From JAICMB01 sp035295125 (GTDB taxonomy: Bacteria > Acidobacteriota > Terriglobia > Bryobacterales > Bryobacteraceae), in assembly GCA_035295125.1 (NCBI GenBank), contig DATGJP010000116.1, positions 1-64,000 of the forward strand: 64,000 nt of DNA. The letters are read 5' to 3'. Position 1 is the stretch's first letter; each line of letters starts with the position of its first letter. The translations under genes and the position numbers were made by a program. The notes beneath the pieces are model-generated. The model was not told the origin of the DNA, ran no database searches, and was given only the letters and a program-made list of their open reading frames with translations. Shown piece after piece: positions 52,537 through 61,604 of this stretch.

Positions 52537-53808
52537 ATGGCGGATGCAGCGGTCGCTCAAATTGTTTCCGAGCCGGTACAGACAACTCGTGCCTGGCCTT
52601 TGCCTTTACGTGTATCGTTCCGCTTTGCGGCTTGCTACTGGCTGCTGTACGCGTTTCCCGAACCTGGCCGCTCCGACCTTCTCGACACCATACCGGGCGC
52701 GGAACATGTAACTAAACCGTACGTCGACATGTGGCACGCCATTGTGCCGTGGGTTGCTGTGCATGTTTTCCACGTCACGGGGCGCCCGGCAACATATTTC
52801 CCAACCGGCAGCGGCGACACAACGCTGCAGTACATTCAGACGCTGCTCTATGTGGTGGTGGCCCTGGCGGCGACGCTGGTCTGGTCCGTGCTCGATCGGC
52901 GGCGGACAAATTACCGCAATTTACACGGCTGGCTGCGCCTGCTCGTTCGCTATACGCTGGCCTTCACACTTTTCAGCTACGGGTTCGCGAAGGTTTTCCC
53001 GCTACAGTTTCAGCCTCCGTCTTTTGGCCGGCTGGTGGAAACTTACGGTGATTTCTCGCCGATGGGGGTGCTGTGGAGTTTCATGGGCACGTCGCTCGCG
53101 TACACGATCTTTGCCGGATCGTCCGAGGTGCTAGGCGGGTTGCTGCTGCTCTTCCGCCGCACTGCGAGCCTGGGGGCACTTGTGTCGTTCGCCGTCATGA
53201 CGAATGTAGCGGCGCTCAATTACTGTTATGACGTCCCCGTGAAGCTGTACTCCACGCACCTGGCTTTGATGGCGGTGTTCCTGCTAATTCCGGATCTACA
53301 CCGGCTCGCTAATGTGCTGGTGCTCAACCGGGCGTCGGAGCCTGTCGAGTTTTCGGAACCGACGTTTGCGAACCGACGTTTGCGGATCGGCGTGACGGTG
53401 TTCTGGGTTCTGTTCGTCGGCTTTAACCTATTCGAGCATGTTCGCGGGGGCTGGGAGACTTACCAATCGTTTTACATAAAGGCCGAGCGGCCGCCAATCT
53501 ACGGGCTTTATGATGTCGAATCCGGCCCGCCGAACTGGAGCAAGTTTTATGCTCAGCGGACTAATTTCCTGGGAGTTCGTACGGCGGAGGGAAAGGTTCT
53601 GACGTTTCAGACGAAGTACGCGAAGGACACGGTTACGCTGGACAAAGATACGCTGACGTGGTCGCGTCCGGACGCGGGTCATGTGGTGTTGCAGGGAACG
53701 CTCAATGGGGCTGCAACGACGATCCGGCTTCGAGCAATCGATGTGAATAAGTTTCTGCTCGTCAACCGCGGGTATCACTGGATTAATGAAGTGCCGTTTA
53801 ACCGGTGA
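52537..53808 (+). CDS. DoxX-like integral membrane protein
   Basis: A 423-residue protein with about six to seven hydrophobic helices in the first 315 residues (LQYIQTLLYVVVALAATLVW, RYTLAFTLFSYGFAKVFPLQ, LGGLLLLFRRTASLGALVSF, IGVTVFWVLFVGFNLF). The pattern GFAKVFP...SEVLGGLLLLFRRTA resembles DoxX/HTTM-type membrane proteins. The C-terminal 100 residues are soluble and beta-rich. Function unknown; probably acts with the co-transcribed methyltransferase. Confidence 0.7.
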   Translation: MADAAVAQIVSEPVQTTRAWPLPLRVSFRFAACYWLLYAFPEPGRSDLLDTIPGAEHVTKPYVDMWHAIVPWVAVHVFHVTGRPATYFPTGSGDTTLQYIQTLLYVVVALAATLVWSVLDRRRTNYRNLHGWLRLLVRYTLAFTLFSYGFAKVFPLQFQPPSFGRLVETYGDFSPMGVLWSFMGTSLAYTIFAGSSEVLGGLLLLFRRTASLGALVSFAVMTNVAALNYCYDVPVKLYSTHLALMAVFLLIPDLHRLANVLVLNRASEPVEFSEPTFANRRLRIGVTVFWVLFVGFNLFEHVRGGWETYQSFYIKAERPPIYGLYDVESGPPNWSKFYAQRTNFLGVRTAEGKVLTFQTKYAKDTVTLDKDTLTWSRPDAGHVVLQGTLNGAATTIRLRAIDVNKFLLVNRGYHWINEVPFNR

Positions 53809-53864
53809 GCGCGCTGCCACGGATCCAAAGCAGTCGAAACCGCCGCTTCACCCTTCCACAGTTC

Positions 53865-54659
53865 TCAATGGCGGCCGCATAAATACTCCAGAATGGCTCC
53901 GAAGCGGGCGGCCCAGTCGCGCTCGTTGTGTTCCGCTCCGGGAATCTCGGAATAACGTAAGTTTTCTTCCTCGCTCCAGCCTTTGGCTATGAGGGCGTCG
54001 CGCAGGAATTGAGCCTCTTGAACGGTGCGTTCGGGATTGTCCCCTTCGAGGGTGCCGGTATCGAGCCATGTGCGGGGACGAGTTCGCGCCGAATAGGCCT
54101 TCACGAACGAAATGATGGAGTGATCGTCCCACCAAACTGAGGGCGACAAAATCGCGAGTTTGCCGAATACTCGCGGATATAACAGGCCGGTCACCAGCGA
54201 CACCAGGGCGCCCAACGACGATCCGCCGACTCCCGTGTGCTGGGCCGCTCTGCGCGTGCGGTACTCCTGATCGATGAATGGCTTAATCTCGCGGGCGAGC
54301 ATTTCCGCGTAGCGGTCGGCTTTGCCGCCCTTGCGGCTGCGCCGGTCGCGGGTCGGGGTGTATTCGGAAATGCGGCGGACTCCAGCGTTATAGATGCCGA
54401 CCATAATCAGGGGTTCGATCGCGTGGCTTTCGATCAGGGAATCGGCGGTCGAATCGGCGTGCCAGTCTTGCCCTCCAAAAGCGGTCGCGGGGTCGAATAG
54501 ATTCTGGCCGTCCTGCAGGTACAGCACGGGGTAACGGTCGCGGGACGCCTCGTATCCGGGCGGCAAATAGACAATGAGGTCGCGGCGCGTGGACAGGTAT
54601 CGGGAGGCAAATCGCGGATGCAGGCGCAGCCGGCCCTCCGCCTTGGTTCTCTCTGACAA
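53865..54659 (-). CDS. Alpha/beta-hydrolase esterase (enterochelin-esterase/PF00756 type)
   Basis: A 264-residue hydrolase. RDLIVYLPPGYEASRDRYPVLYLQDGQ is the typical N-terminus of the Esterase_D group. The nucleophile is in GVGGSSLGALVS. The acid and His of the triad are likely in TGTLEGDN and GAEHNERDW. No signal peptide, so it is cytoplasmic. Starts 14 nt from the divergent esterase gene at 54674; the two hydrolases may be controlled together. Confidence 0.85.
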   Translation of the reverse strand: MSERTKAEGRLRLHPRFASRYLSTRRDLIVYLPPGYEASRDRYPVLYLQDGQNLFDPATAFGGQDWHADSTADSLIESHAIEPLIMVGIYNAGVRRISEYTPTRDRRSRKGGKADRYAEMLAREIKPFIDQEYRTRRAAQHTGVGGSSLGALVSLVTGLLYPRVFGKLAILSPSVWWDDHSIISFVKAYSARTRPRTWLDTGTLEGDNPERTVQEAQFLRDALIAKGWSEEENLRYSEIPGAEHNERDWAARFGAILEYLCGRH

Positions 54660-54673
54660 TCGTTCATTGTAAG

Positions 54674-55396
54674 ATGACGGGGGTGCGTCGCGAATACATC
54701 AAGTGGTACAGCCCGTCACTCCACCGGGACATGGAGCTTCTCGCCTATGGCGAACGGGGCTTCCCCGCGGTTGTTTTCCCGACCTCCGGTGGCCGGTTTT
54801 TCGAATACGAAGATCGGGGGATGGTGCATGCCCTGGCGCCGAAGATCGAGCGCGGCGAATTGCAAGTCCTATGTGTGGATTCGGTTGACCAGGAGTCGTG
54901 GTACAACAAGGCGGCCCATCCGGCGGACCGGCTCCATCGGCAGAACGCATTCGACGCTTACCTGGTGAACGAAGTAGCGCCTTTCGTACGCGAGCGGACT
55001 TCGTGGCCGCAAATGGCGACGACGGGCTGCAGTTTCGGCGGCTATCACGCCATCAACTTCGCCCTGCGGCACCCGGACATCGTCACCTACGCGGTCAGTA
55101 TGTCGGGGGCGTTCGATGTCCCGAATCGCTTCCTGGACGGGTATTACAATCAGGATGCGTACTTTCATTCGCCGCTCGACTCACTGCCCGGCCTCGACGA
55201 CGGGTGGTTCCTGGAGCGGTACCGCCGAAACTACTACGTGCTGGTAGTCGGAAACGGCGATCCCCTGTTCGATCAGAATGTGAAACTGGCGCACGTGTTC
55301 GGAGTCAAACAAATCCCGCACATTTTGGACGTGTGGGAAGGATTCGGGCATGACTGGCCGTGGTGGCACGATATGGCGGGAAAGTATTTCGGATAA
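54674..55396 (+). CDS. Esterase-family hydrolase heading the ligase operon
   Basis: A 240-residue PF00756-type alpha/beta hydrolase. Nucleophile Ser120 in TTGCSFGGYHAINFALRHPD, acid probably in GNGDPLFDQN, His in EGFGHDWPWWH. It lacks a signal peptide. It is first of five genes with 9-nt gap or overlaps, the others being two ATP-grasp ligases, a GCS2 ligase and an M29-type aminopeptidase. It could hydrolyse an ester or amide intermediate, or release a product, in that pathway. Confidence 0.85.
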   Translation: MTGVRREYIKWYSPSLHRDMELLAYGERGFPAVVFPTSGGRFFEYEDRGMVHALAPKIERGELQVLCVDSVDQESWYNKAAHPADRLHRQNAFDAYLVNEVAPFVRERTSWPQMATTGCSFGGYHAINFALRHPDIVTYAVSMSGAFDVPNRFLDGYYNQDAYFHSPLDSLPGLDDGWFLERYRRNYYVLVVGNGDPLFDQNVKLAHVFGVKQIPHILDVWEGFGHDWPWWHDMAGKYFG

Positions 55397-55405
55397 GGAG
55401 TGAGC

Positions 55406-56362
55406 ATGGCAAAGATCGGCGTGCTGTATGGCATGGAAGAGTCGTTTCCCCCGGCGCTGGTGGACCGCATCAACGCTATGGACGCAGGCGTTACCGCCGA
55501 GCATCTCAAGGTAGGCGGCGTGCGGATGGCGGAAGCTTCCGGATACGACGTGATTGTCGACCGGATTTCGCACGACATCCCGTTCTACCGGTCCTATCTG
55601 AAAAATGCCGCGTTGAGCGGGACGAGGGTCATTAACAACCCGTTCTGGTGGAGCGCGGATGACAAGTTTTTCAATTACGCGCTGGCCGAGAAACTCGGGG
55701 TTGCGGTGCCGCCGACGGTGCTGCTGCCGCATAAGAATCATCCCGCGGGCACTACCGACCGGTCGATGCGCAACCTGGTTTATCCGCTGGATTGGGATGC
55801 GATTTTCGAATACATTGGCTTCCCGGCGTTTTTGAAGCCGCATGACGGGGGCGGCTGGAAGAATGTCTATAAGGTGAATTCGCCGCGCGAGTTTTTCGCG
55901 GCCTATGACGATTCCGGGGATTTGTGCATGACGCTGCAGCGAGGCGTAAAGTTCGAGGAATACTTCCGCTGCTACGGCATCGACCAGGATAAGGTGCATA
56001 TCATGCGCTACGATCCCGGCGCGCCGCATCATTTGCGGTATGTCGCCGGGAACCCGCCGGCATCGCCGGAGTTGCACGAGCGAATGACGCGCGACGCCCT
56101 GACGCTTTGCCGGGCGCTGGGCTACGATTTGAACACGGTCGAATTCGCGGTGGAGGACGGTGTTCCGTATGCGATCGATTTCATGAATCCGGCGCCTGAT
56201 GCGGCGCTGGAATCGGTGGGTCCTGAGAATTTTAAATGGGTTGTCGACGCTGTGGCAGAAATGGCCGTCAAGCGCGCACTCGAGCCGGAGGGTCAGCAGC
56301 AGCCGTTTCACTGGTCCAGGTTTTTATTCGGGCAGGCGGCTAAGGTGCAAGGCCATGATTGA
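55406..56362 (+). CDS. ATP-grasp ligase
   Basis: A 318-residue member of the ATP-grasp fold, which makes amide bonds through acyl phosphates. FLKPHDGGGWKNVYKV holds the ATP-binding Lys and glycine loop, and NTVEFAVEDGVPYAIDFMNPAPD provides the Mg-binding Glu/Asp/Asn. The N-terminal pre-ATP domain begins KIGVLYGMEESFPPALVDRI. ATG 55406 has AAGGAG 6 nt upstream. Its stop overlaps the GCS2 gene by 8 nt. The amine and acid substrates are unknown. Confidence 0.85.
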   Translation: MAKIGVLYGMEESFPPALVDRINAMDAGVTAEHLKVGGVRMAEASGYDVIVDRISHDIPFYRSYLKNAALSGTRVINNPFWWSADDKFFNYALAEKLGVAVPPTVLLPHKNHPAGTTDRSMRNLVYPLDWDAIFEYIGFPAFLKPHDGGGWKNVYKVNSPREFFAAYDDSGDLCMTLQRGVKFEEYFRCYGIDQDKVHIMRYDPGAPHHLRYVAGNPPASPELHERMTRDALTLCRALGYDLNTVEFAVEDGVPYAIDFMNPAPDAALESVGPENFKWVVDAVAEMAVKRALEPEGQQQPFHWSRFLFGQAAKVQGHD

Positions 56363-57539
56363 ACTCGAACCAACCAAGGGCGAGGCTCCGCTTAAAGATA
56401 CGCGGCCGAGCCTGAGCATCGGAATCGAGGAAGAGTATCAGACCATCGATCCCGTCACGCGCAATCTGCGGTCGCACATCCAGGCCGAGATCGTGCAAAA
56501 AGGCAAGACGCTGCTCGCCGAGCGGGTGAAGCCCGAGATGCACCAGTCGGTGGTTGAGATCGGCACCGGGGTATGCAAGAACATCAAGGATGCGAAGGAC
56601 GAGATTCGATCCATCCGGCGGCAGATCATCACCCTGACGCGGCAGAATGGGCTACGGCTGGCCGCGGGCGGGACGCATCCGTTCGCGCAGTGGCGGGAGC
56701 AGGAGATTTATCCCGACGAGCGATATCACACCATCGTCGAAGACATGAAGATGGTGGCGCGGGCGAATCTCATCTTCGGGTTGCACGTTCATATCGGCGT
56801 GGAGGATCGCGAGACGGCGATCCAGATCATGAACGGCGCACGCTATTTCCTGCCTCATTTGCTGGCGCTGTCGGCGAACTCGCCGTTCTGGCTCGGGATG
56901 GATTCGGGGCTGCGGTCGTATCGATGCAAGGTTTTCGATAAATTCCCGCGGACGAATATTCCGGACCTGTTCGCGAGCTGGTCGGAATTCGACAATTACG
57001 TTAATCTCCTGATCCGGACGAACTGCATCGATAACGCGAAGAAGATCTGGTGGGACATCCGGCCGCATCCTCATTTCCCGACGCTGGAGTTTCGGGTGTG
57101 CGATATGCCGATGCGTGTGGATGAATCGATTGCGATCGCAGCGATGTGCCAAGCCATTATTGCTAAGCTTTACCGGCTGCATGAGCGCAATCTCACGTTC
57201 CGTCATTACAGCCGCGCGCTGATCATGGAGAACAAATGGCGTGCCGCGCGGTATGGGCTCGACGGTAAGCTGATCGATTTCGGCAAGCAGAAGGAGGTTC
57301 CGGAGCGGGACCTGATCTGCGAGTTGATCGAGTTTGTGAGCGATGTTGTCGACGAGCTGGGCAGCGCGGAGGAGGTTGGCTATCTTCACACTATCCTTGC
57401 GGACGGCACGGGGGCGGATCGCCAGTTGAAGGTTTTCGCGGACACAGGAGATTTGACCAAAGTGGTGGATTACATGATTGAAGAAACGGAGTTGGGTTTG
57501 TTCGAACCCGCGGAGGCGGTTGCGGGGGATCGGCAGTGA
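56355..57539 (+). CDS. GCS2-type carboxylate-amine ligase
   Basis: A 394-residue enzyme related to glutamate-cysteine ligase 2/YbdK and EgtA. SIGIEEEYQTIDP, MHQSVVEIGTGVC, AAGGTHPFAQW, GLHVHIGVEDRETAI and TLEFRVCDMPM are the family's active-site segments. It would ligate an amino acid gamma- or alpha-carboxyl to an amine using ATP. It is flanked by two ATP-grasp ligases and a peptidase in one overlapping operon, so glutathione synthesis is unlikely to be its role and a dedicated small peptide is more plausible. Confidence 0.9.
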   Translation: MIELEPTKGEAPLKDTRPSLSIGIEEEYQTIDPVTRNLRSHIQAEIVQKGKTLLAERVKPEMHQSVVEIGTGVCKNIKDAKDEIRSIRRQIITLTRQNGLRLAAGGTHPFAQWREQEIYPDERYHTIVEDMKMVARANLIFGLHVHIGVEDRETAIQIMNGARYFLPHLLALSANSPFWLGMDSGLRSYRCKVFDKFPRTNIPDLFASWSEFDNYVNLLIRTNCIDNAKKIWWDIRPHPHFPTLEFRVCDMPMRVDESIAIAAMCQAIIAKLYRLHERNLTFRHYSRALIMENKWRAARYGLDGKLIDFGKQKEVPERDLICELIEFVSDVVDELGSAEEVGYLHTILADGTGADRQLKVFADTGDLTKVVDYMIEETELGLFEPAEAVAGDRQ

Positions 57540-58558
57540 CGTTTGACCCGGAATTGACTCCTGGAGCCCGCAACGCGGTCGAGACCTGTTTGCGTATTCA
57601 GCCTGATGAGAAGGTGACGGTTATCACGGACCGCGCCTGCCGTGAGATTGCGGCGAGCATTGAGCAGGAGCTTCGGCGCATCGGGTCTGTTCATAACGTT
57701 TGGGTGCTCGAGGAACTGGCGCCACGGCCGCTCGCCGACATGCCGCGAGCCATTCTCGACGACATGGAGACGAGCCAGGTCAGCATCTTTGCGGTGAAGG
57801 CTCAGCAAAACGAGTTGCGCACCCGCATGCAGATGACGGACGTGGTGAACCGGCGCAAGATGCGGCACGCGCACATGGTCAACATCGACCGGCGGATCAT
57901 GCTGGAAGGGATGCGCGCGAATTTCGAGGAGGTCGATCGGATCAGCGAGCAGGTGTGGCGGATGGCAAGCTCGGCGCGGGAGATTCACGCCACCAATCCG
58001 GCAGGCACCGAACTGACCGGCAATTTCTCGAGTTCGCTGAAGTGGCTTAAGACCAGCGGGATCATCAGCCCGCACAAGTGGGGGAATCTGCCCGGCGGTG
58101 AGACGTTCACGTGTCCTGAGCGGGTCGACGGAACGTTTGTGATCGACGGTGTGGTGGGCGACTACCTGTGCGACAAGTACGGCGATCTGCACGAGAATCC
58201 CCTGACGATCCGGATCGCCGGCAGCCGGCTGGTGGAGGCGCACTCGGACAACAAGGAGCTTGAAGCGGACTTCTGGAACTACTGTCACACGGACGAAAAC
58301 AGCGACAGGGTGGGTGAGTTTGCGATCGGCACGAATATCGCGGTGCATGACGTGATCGGCAACATTCTGCAGGACGAGAAGATTCCCGGCATTCACATTG
58401 CGTTCGGGAACCCTTACGCCGCGCATACCGGGGCCGACTGGTATTCCTCGACGCATATCGACGTGGTTGGCCGCCGCTTCGACATCTGGATCGATGGCCG
58501 TCAAATCATGCGGGACGGAGCATTCCTACTTGATTCCCTCGCTGCGCCAGCAGTTTAA
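57536..58558 (+). CDS. M29-type aminopeptidase
   Basis: A 340-residue protein similar to thermophilic aminopeptidases (AmpS/PepS, M29): AVETCLRIQPDEKVTVITDRACREIA, NLPGGETFTCPERVDGTFVIDG, VGEFAIGTN, and HIAFGNPYAAHTGADWYSSTHID, which includes the expected Glu/His/Asp metal ligands. It may trim or mature the ligase product or recycle it. GTG start overlaps the GCS2 stop (GTGA). Confidence 0.85.
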   Translation: MTFDPELTPGARNAVETCLRIQPDEKVTVITDRACREIAASIEQELRRIGSVHNVWVLEELAPRPLADMPRAILDDMETSQVSIFAVKAQQNELRTRMQMTDVVNRRKMRHAHMVNIDRRIMLEGMRANFEEVDRISEQVWRMASSAREIHATNPAGTELTGNFSSSLKWLKTSGIISPHKWGNLPGGETFTCPERVDGTFVIDGVVGDYLCDKYGDLHENPLTIRIAGSRLVEAHSDNKELEADFWNYCHTDENSDRVGEFAIGTNIAVHDVIGNILQDEKIPGIHIAFGNPYAAHTGADWYSSTHIDVVGRRFDIWIDGRQIMRDGAFLLDSLAAPAV

Positions 58559-59693
58559 TCAGTCTTATTCTCCGGCGAAGTACGCGCGGTTTCTCGAATT
58601 GCTCGAGCAGCGCTGCGGGGAAGGTGCGCAGTTCCGGCACAGTGAAACGCCGTGCTTTTTCACGAGCGAGTTGATCGACCGGATGGCGACCGCCGGACGG
58701 GAGATGGTGGAGCAGTTAATGGCCGACCCGCAGTACCAAGTAGACTCGCGCGCGGCCATCCCGGAGCGGTATCGTGTGCCCAATGAAGCCGGCGTCCCGC
58801 TATTTGTACAGGCGGACTTCGGGCTGGATGCCGAGTTGCAGCCAAAGCTGGTCGAGATTCAAGGCTTCCCGTCGCTGTATGCCTACCAGACGGTGATGTC
58901 GAATGCCTATCGCGAAGCCTACGGCATCGAATCGGCTCTGGCGGCGTTCCCGGACGGGATTTCGGAGTCCGAGTACATCGATATGCTTCGGCGGGCGATT
59001 GTCGGCGAACAGGATCCGGAGAACGTAATCCTGATGGAGATCGATCCGGCTCATCAGAAGACGCGCCACGATTTCTTGAGGACCGAGCAGCTTTTTGGCG
59101 TGCGAGCGGTCGACATACGGGCGCTTCGTAAGGAGGGAAACCGTCTGTTTCATGGCCAGACTCCGGTGAAGCGTATCTATAACCGCGCCATTGTTGATGA
59201 GTTGGAACGGCGAAATATCGATGTGCCGTTTGATTTTCGCGACGATCTCGACGTGGAGTGGGCCGGCCATCCGAACTGGTTCTTTCGGCTAAGCAAATTT
59301 TCGCTGCCGTATCTCAAGCATCCGGCCGTTCCGTGGACCGGGTTTCTCAACCGCATTGACCGTGTTGACGACCCGCAGCGTTATGTTTTGAAGCCGCTTT
59401 ACTCTTTCGCCGGGGTGGGAGTGATCGTCGGTCCGACCGAGGAACAGATCGCATCCATTCCGGTTGAGCGCCGGCACGATTACATTTTGCAGGAACGCGT
59501 CGATTTCCGGCCGGTGGTCGAGACGCCTTTTGGAACGACCAAGGTCGAGGTCCGGATTATGTATTTGTGGCTGGATGAGTTGCGTCCGGTAAATACGATT
59601 ATCCGGATGGGGCGCGGAGCACAGATGGGTGTTGACTACAATAAGGGGCTTGATTGGGTGGGGGCTTCGGCGGCGTTCATTTTACAGACATAG
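58530..59693 (+). CDS. Second ATP-grasp-like ligase
   Basis: About 387 residues. The C-terminal half has ATP-grasp features: QRYVLKPLYSFAGVGVIVG (Lys and loop), DYILQERVDFRPV hinge, VEVRIMYLWLDELRPV, then GRGAQMGVDYNKGLDWVG. The N-terminal half (ETPCFFTSELIDRM, LFVQADFGLDAELQPKLVEIQGFPSL) resembles glutathionylspermidine-synthase-like or circularly permuted ATP-grasp proteins. Start uncertain: TTG 58530 has GGACGGAG 9 nt upstream and overlaps the M29 gene by 29 nt. Last gene of the operon. Confidence 0.78.
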   Translation: MIPSLRQQFNQSYSPAKYARFLELLEQRCGEGAQFRHSETPCFFTSELIDRMATAGREMVEQLMADPQYQVDSRAAIPERYRVPNEAGVPLFVQADFGLDAELQPKLVEIQGFPSLYAYQTVMSNAYREAYGIESALAAFPDGISESEYIDMLRRAIVGEQDPENVILMEIDPAHQKTRHDFLRTEQLFGVRAVDIRALRKEGNRLFHGQTPVKRIYNRAIVDELERRNIDVPFDFRDDLDVEWAGHPNWFFRLSKFSLPYLKHPAVPWTGFLNRIDRVDDPQRYVLKPLYSFAGVGVIVGPTEEQIASIPVERRHDYILQERVDFRPVVETPFGTTKVEVRIMYLWLDELRPVNTIIRMGRGAQMGVDYNKGLDWVGASAAFILQT

Positions 59694-59733
59694 GACAGGC
59701 GCGGCCGGCGCCGATTGGCAAAGCCACCCCAAT

Positions 59734-60273
59734 CTATTCCGCTGAAACTGCGCTCTCCTGCAGCACACAGATGTCGCGCAGGTTGCGATAATCCTCGGCG
59801 TAATCGAGACCGTAACCCACCACAAATTCATCGGGAATGTGGAAACCGACGTAGGTTGCGTGGACCGGCCGCAGACGCCGCTCCGGCTTGTCCAACAATG
59901 TGGCAATGCGAAGCGATTTTGGCTTACGCTGCTCGAGAACGTGGAGAAGGTAAGTCAGAGTGACGCCGCTGTCGACGATGTCCTCAACGATGATCACGTC
60001 GTGACCCTCGATCGATACATCGAGATCCTTGGTCACCTTCACTTCGCCGGAGCTCGTCTTACCCTTGCCATAACTCGAGATCCCCATGAATTCGATCCGA
60101 GTTGGAGTCTTGATAGCTCGCGCCAGGTCGGCGAGGAATACGAACGCGCCTTTGAGAATCGCGATGAGGTAAATCGGTCCATTCGGATAGTCGGCGCTGA
60201 TCTCCACGCCCATCTCACGAATACGTTGTTGAATCTGCTGCTCGGAGAGGAAAACCCGTGGGCGATCCGGCAT
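59734..60273 (-). CDS. hpt: Hypoxanthine phosphoribosyltransferase
   Basis: A 179-residue purine-salvage enzyme (hypoxanthine/guanine + PRPP to IMP/GMP). The PRPP motif is VIIVEDIVDSGVTLTYLL (about 93-110). The N-terminal AILKGAFVFLADLAR and the C-terminal GFHIPDEFVVGYGLDYAEDYRNL are typical. It starts 5 nt after the exported M15-like gene and is co-transcribed with it; it is convergent with the ligase operon. Confidence 0.95.
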   Translation of the reverse strand: MPDRPRVFLSEQQIQQRIREMGVEISADYPNGPIYLIAILKGAFVFLADLARAIKTPTRIEFMGISSYGKGKTSSGEVKVTKDLDVSIEGHDVIIVEDIVDSGVTLTYLLHVLEQRKPKSLRIATLLDKPERRLRPVHATYVGFHIPDEFVVGYGLDYAEDYRNLRDICVLQESAVSAE

Positions 60274-60278
60274 TCGGG

Positions 60279-61124
60279 TCAGTCCGCGTTCTGCAATCGC
60301 GTGCTACCCGGCCCAATGTGGATATGGGCGCCGGTGGCCTTCCCCGGAATGGCATGCGTGAAGGCGTAAAAGGGAATCTTTTTCGATCTCAGGTAAGTCA
60401 ACAGCCAATGTCCCTCGGGCTGCGTCGGATTCAGCGCAACATCGACACGGCCCCGATGATCGAATCCCAGGGCCTTGTGGACTTCTGTCTCGCCCAACGC
60501 GCTGATCGGCAATGGCTTCTCGAACTTCTTTTCGAATGCAACCTCGATGGGCCTCAAATCCTTCGATTCAACGAACGATGCCGTGCCCTCGTAGTGCTCC
60601 ATTCCGCCGGCAAAGCTGTCCGCGCCAGTCGCGGCCGGATTATCGATGAACTCCGCACGCTCGAGCTTGGCCTGCGCCGTGAGCTCTGCAATCAATTGTG
60701 CGCGCGAGTGTGCCAGGTTCAGAGTCAGTTCCCGCATGTTCAACTCTTCCTGGACCGCATCCAGCGAATTCCTGGCCGTAATCCCGTCCTCCACCAATTT
60801 CTTGGCGTCTTCCAGCTTCTCTTTTTGCCGATCCAGCCGCCGTTCAGCCGCCGCTACCATCTCATCGGTAGTCTGCTCGGTGAGTTCGTTGAGCGCCATC
60901 TTGCCGTATAACGTCTGCTGCAAAATGACATCGTCCTGGGCATCGGCGAGGTCGCGTTTAGCCTGATCCAGGCGGACGCGCGGCAGAGCCCCCATCTTGA
61001 CAAGGTCTTCCATACGGCGAACCTGATCCTCTGCCAGGATAATTGCCGTTGGCTTACTCGGCGTCTGGGCCCCCAGGAAAAGCGACAAGAAGGGGATAAC
61101 TACAAGGACGCGAAGAAATCGCAT
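60279..61124 (-). CDS. Exported coiled-coil protein with M15-like C-terminus
   Basis: A 281-residue protein: a signal peptide (LRVLVVIPFLSLFLGAQ), a long helical coiled region at about 30-150 (VRRMEDLVKMGALPRVRLDQ, VAAAERRLDRQKEKLEDAKK), and a C-terminal domain at about 200-275: LGETEVHKALGFDHRGRVDVAL, then ATGAHIHIGP. The H-R-G-R-V-D and H-x-H residues resemble the zinc site of M15/VanX-type peptidases, so a periplasmic amidase or peptidase is likely, though spacing differs from VanX. Confidence 0.65.
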   Translation of the reverse strand: MRFLRVLVVIPFLSLFLGAQTPSKPTAIILAEDQVRRMEDLVKMGALPRVRLDQAKRDLADAQDDVILQQTLYGKMALNELTEQTTDEMVAAAERRLDRQKEKLEDAKKLVEDGITARNSLDAVQEELNMRELTLNLAHSRAQLIAELTAQAKLERAEFIDNPAATGADSFAGGMEHYEGTASFVESKDLRPIEVAFEKKFEKPLPISALGETEVHKALGFDHRGRVDVALNPTQPEGHWLLTYLRSKKIPFYAFTHAIPGKATGAHIHIGPGSTRLQNAD

Positions 61125-61146
61125 GAGGAACTACTGTCATTGTATC

Positions 61147-61569
61147 ATGGTGGACAGGAGAAACCCTATTCGCGAGCAAGGTAACACCGCTCCCATCCTC
61201 GACCTCCATCCGATAGATCCTGAAGCCGTTGATCCCCCCTGGTTAACCGCCGTCCGAGCGGCGGAATCGAAAAAAGCTCACGATATTCGTGTGCTCGACC
61301 TGCGGGAGATCACTTCGTTTGCGGATTTCTTCGTGATCTGCGCCGGCACAAACCCGCGTCAGATTCAGGCGATCAGCGAAGAGATCGGCCTGCAGTTGCG
61401 GAAACGGGGAGAGTACCCGATTAACGTGGAGGGCTTTGACGCCGCCGAGTGGGTGCTGGCCGACTATGGCAATTATCTGATCCACGTCTTCTCGGAGAAG
61501 GCCCGCTCGTACTACGATCTCGAGCGCCTTTGGCGTCATGGCAAGAACGTGAAGATCCCGAATCCTTAG
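61147..61569 (+). CDS. rsfS: Ribosomal silencing factor RsfS
   Basis: A 140-residue Iojap/RsfS protein that blocks 30S-50S joining on the 50S subunit during starvation. Family segments: ESKKAHDIRVLDLREITSFADFFVICAG, NPRQIQAISEEIG, EGFDAAEWVLADYGNYLIHVF, and YYDLERLW. ATG 61147 is chosen; an in-frame ATG at 61123 overlaps the divergent gene start. A modest N-terminal extension of about 30 residues precedes the domain. Confidence 0.93.
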   Translation: MVDRRNPIREQGNTAPILDLHPIDPEAVDPPWLTAVRAAESKKAHDIRVLDLREITSFADFFVICAGTNPRQIQAISEEIGLQLRKRGEYPINVEGFDAAEWVLADYGNYLIHVFSEKARSYYDLERLWRHGKNVKIPNP

Positions 61570-61604
61570 TCGCCTCCAAATTGCCGTACCATTGAGTTGT
61601 TCCT

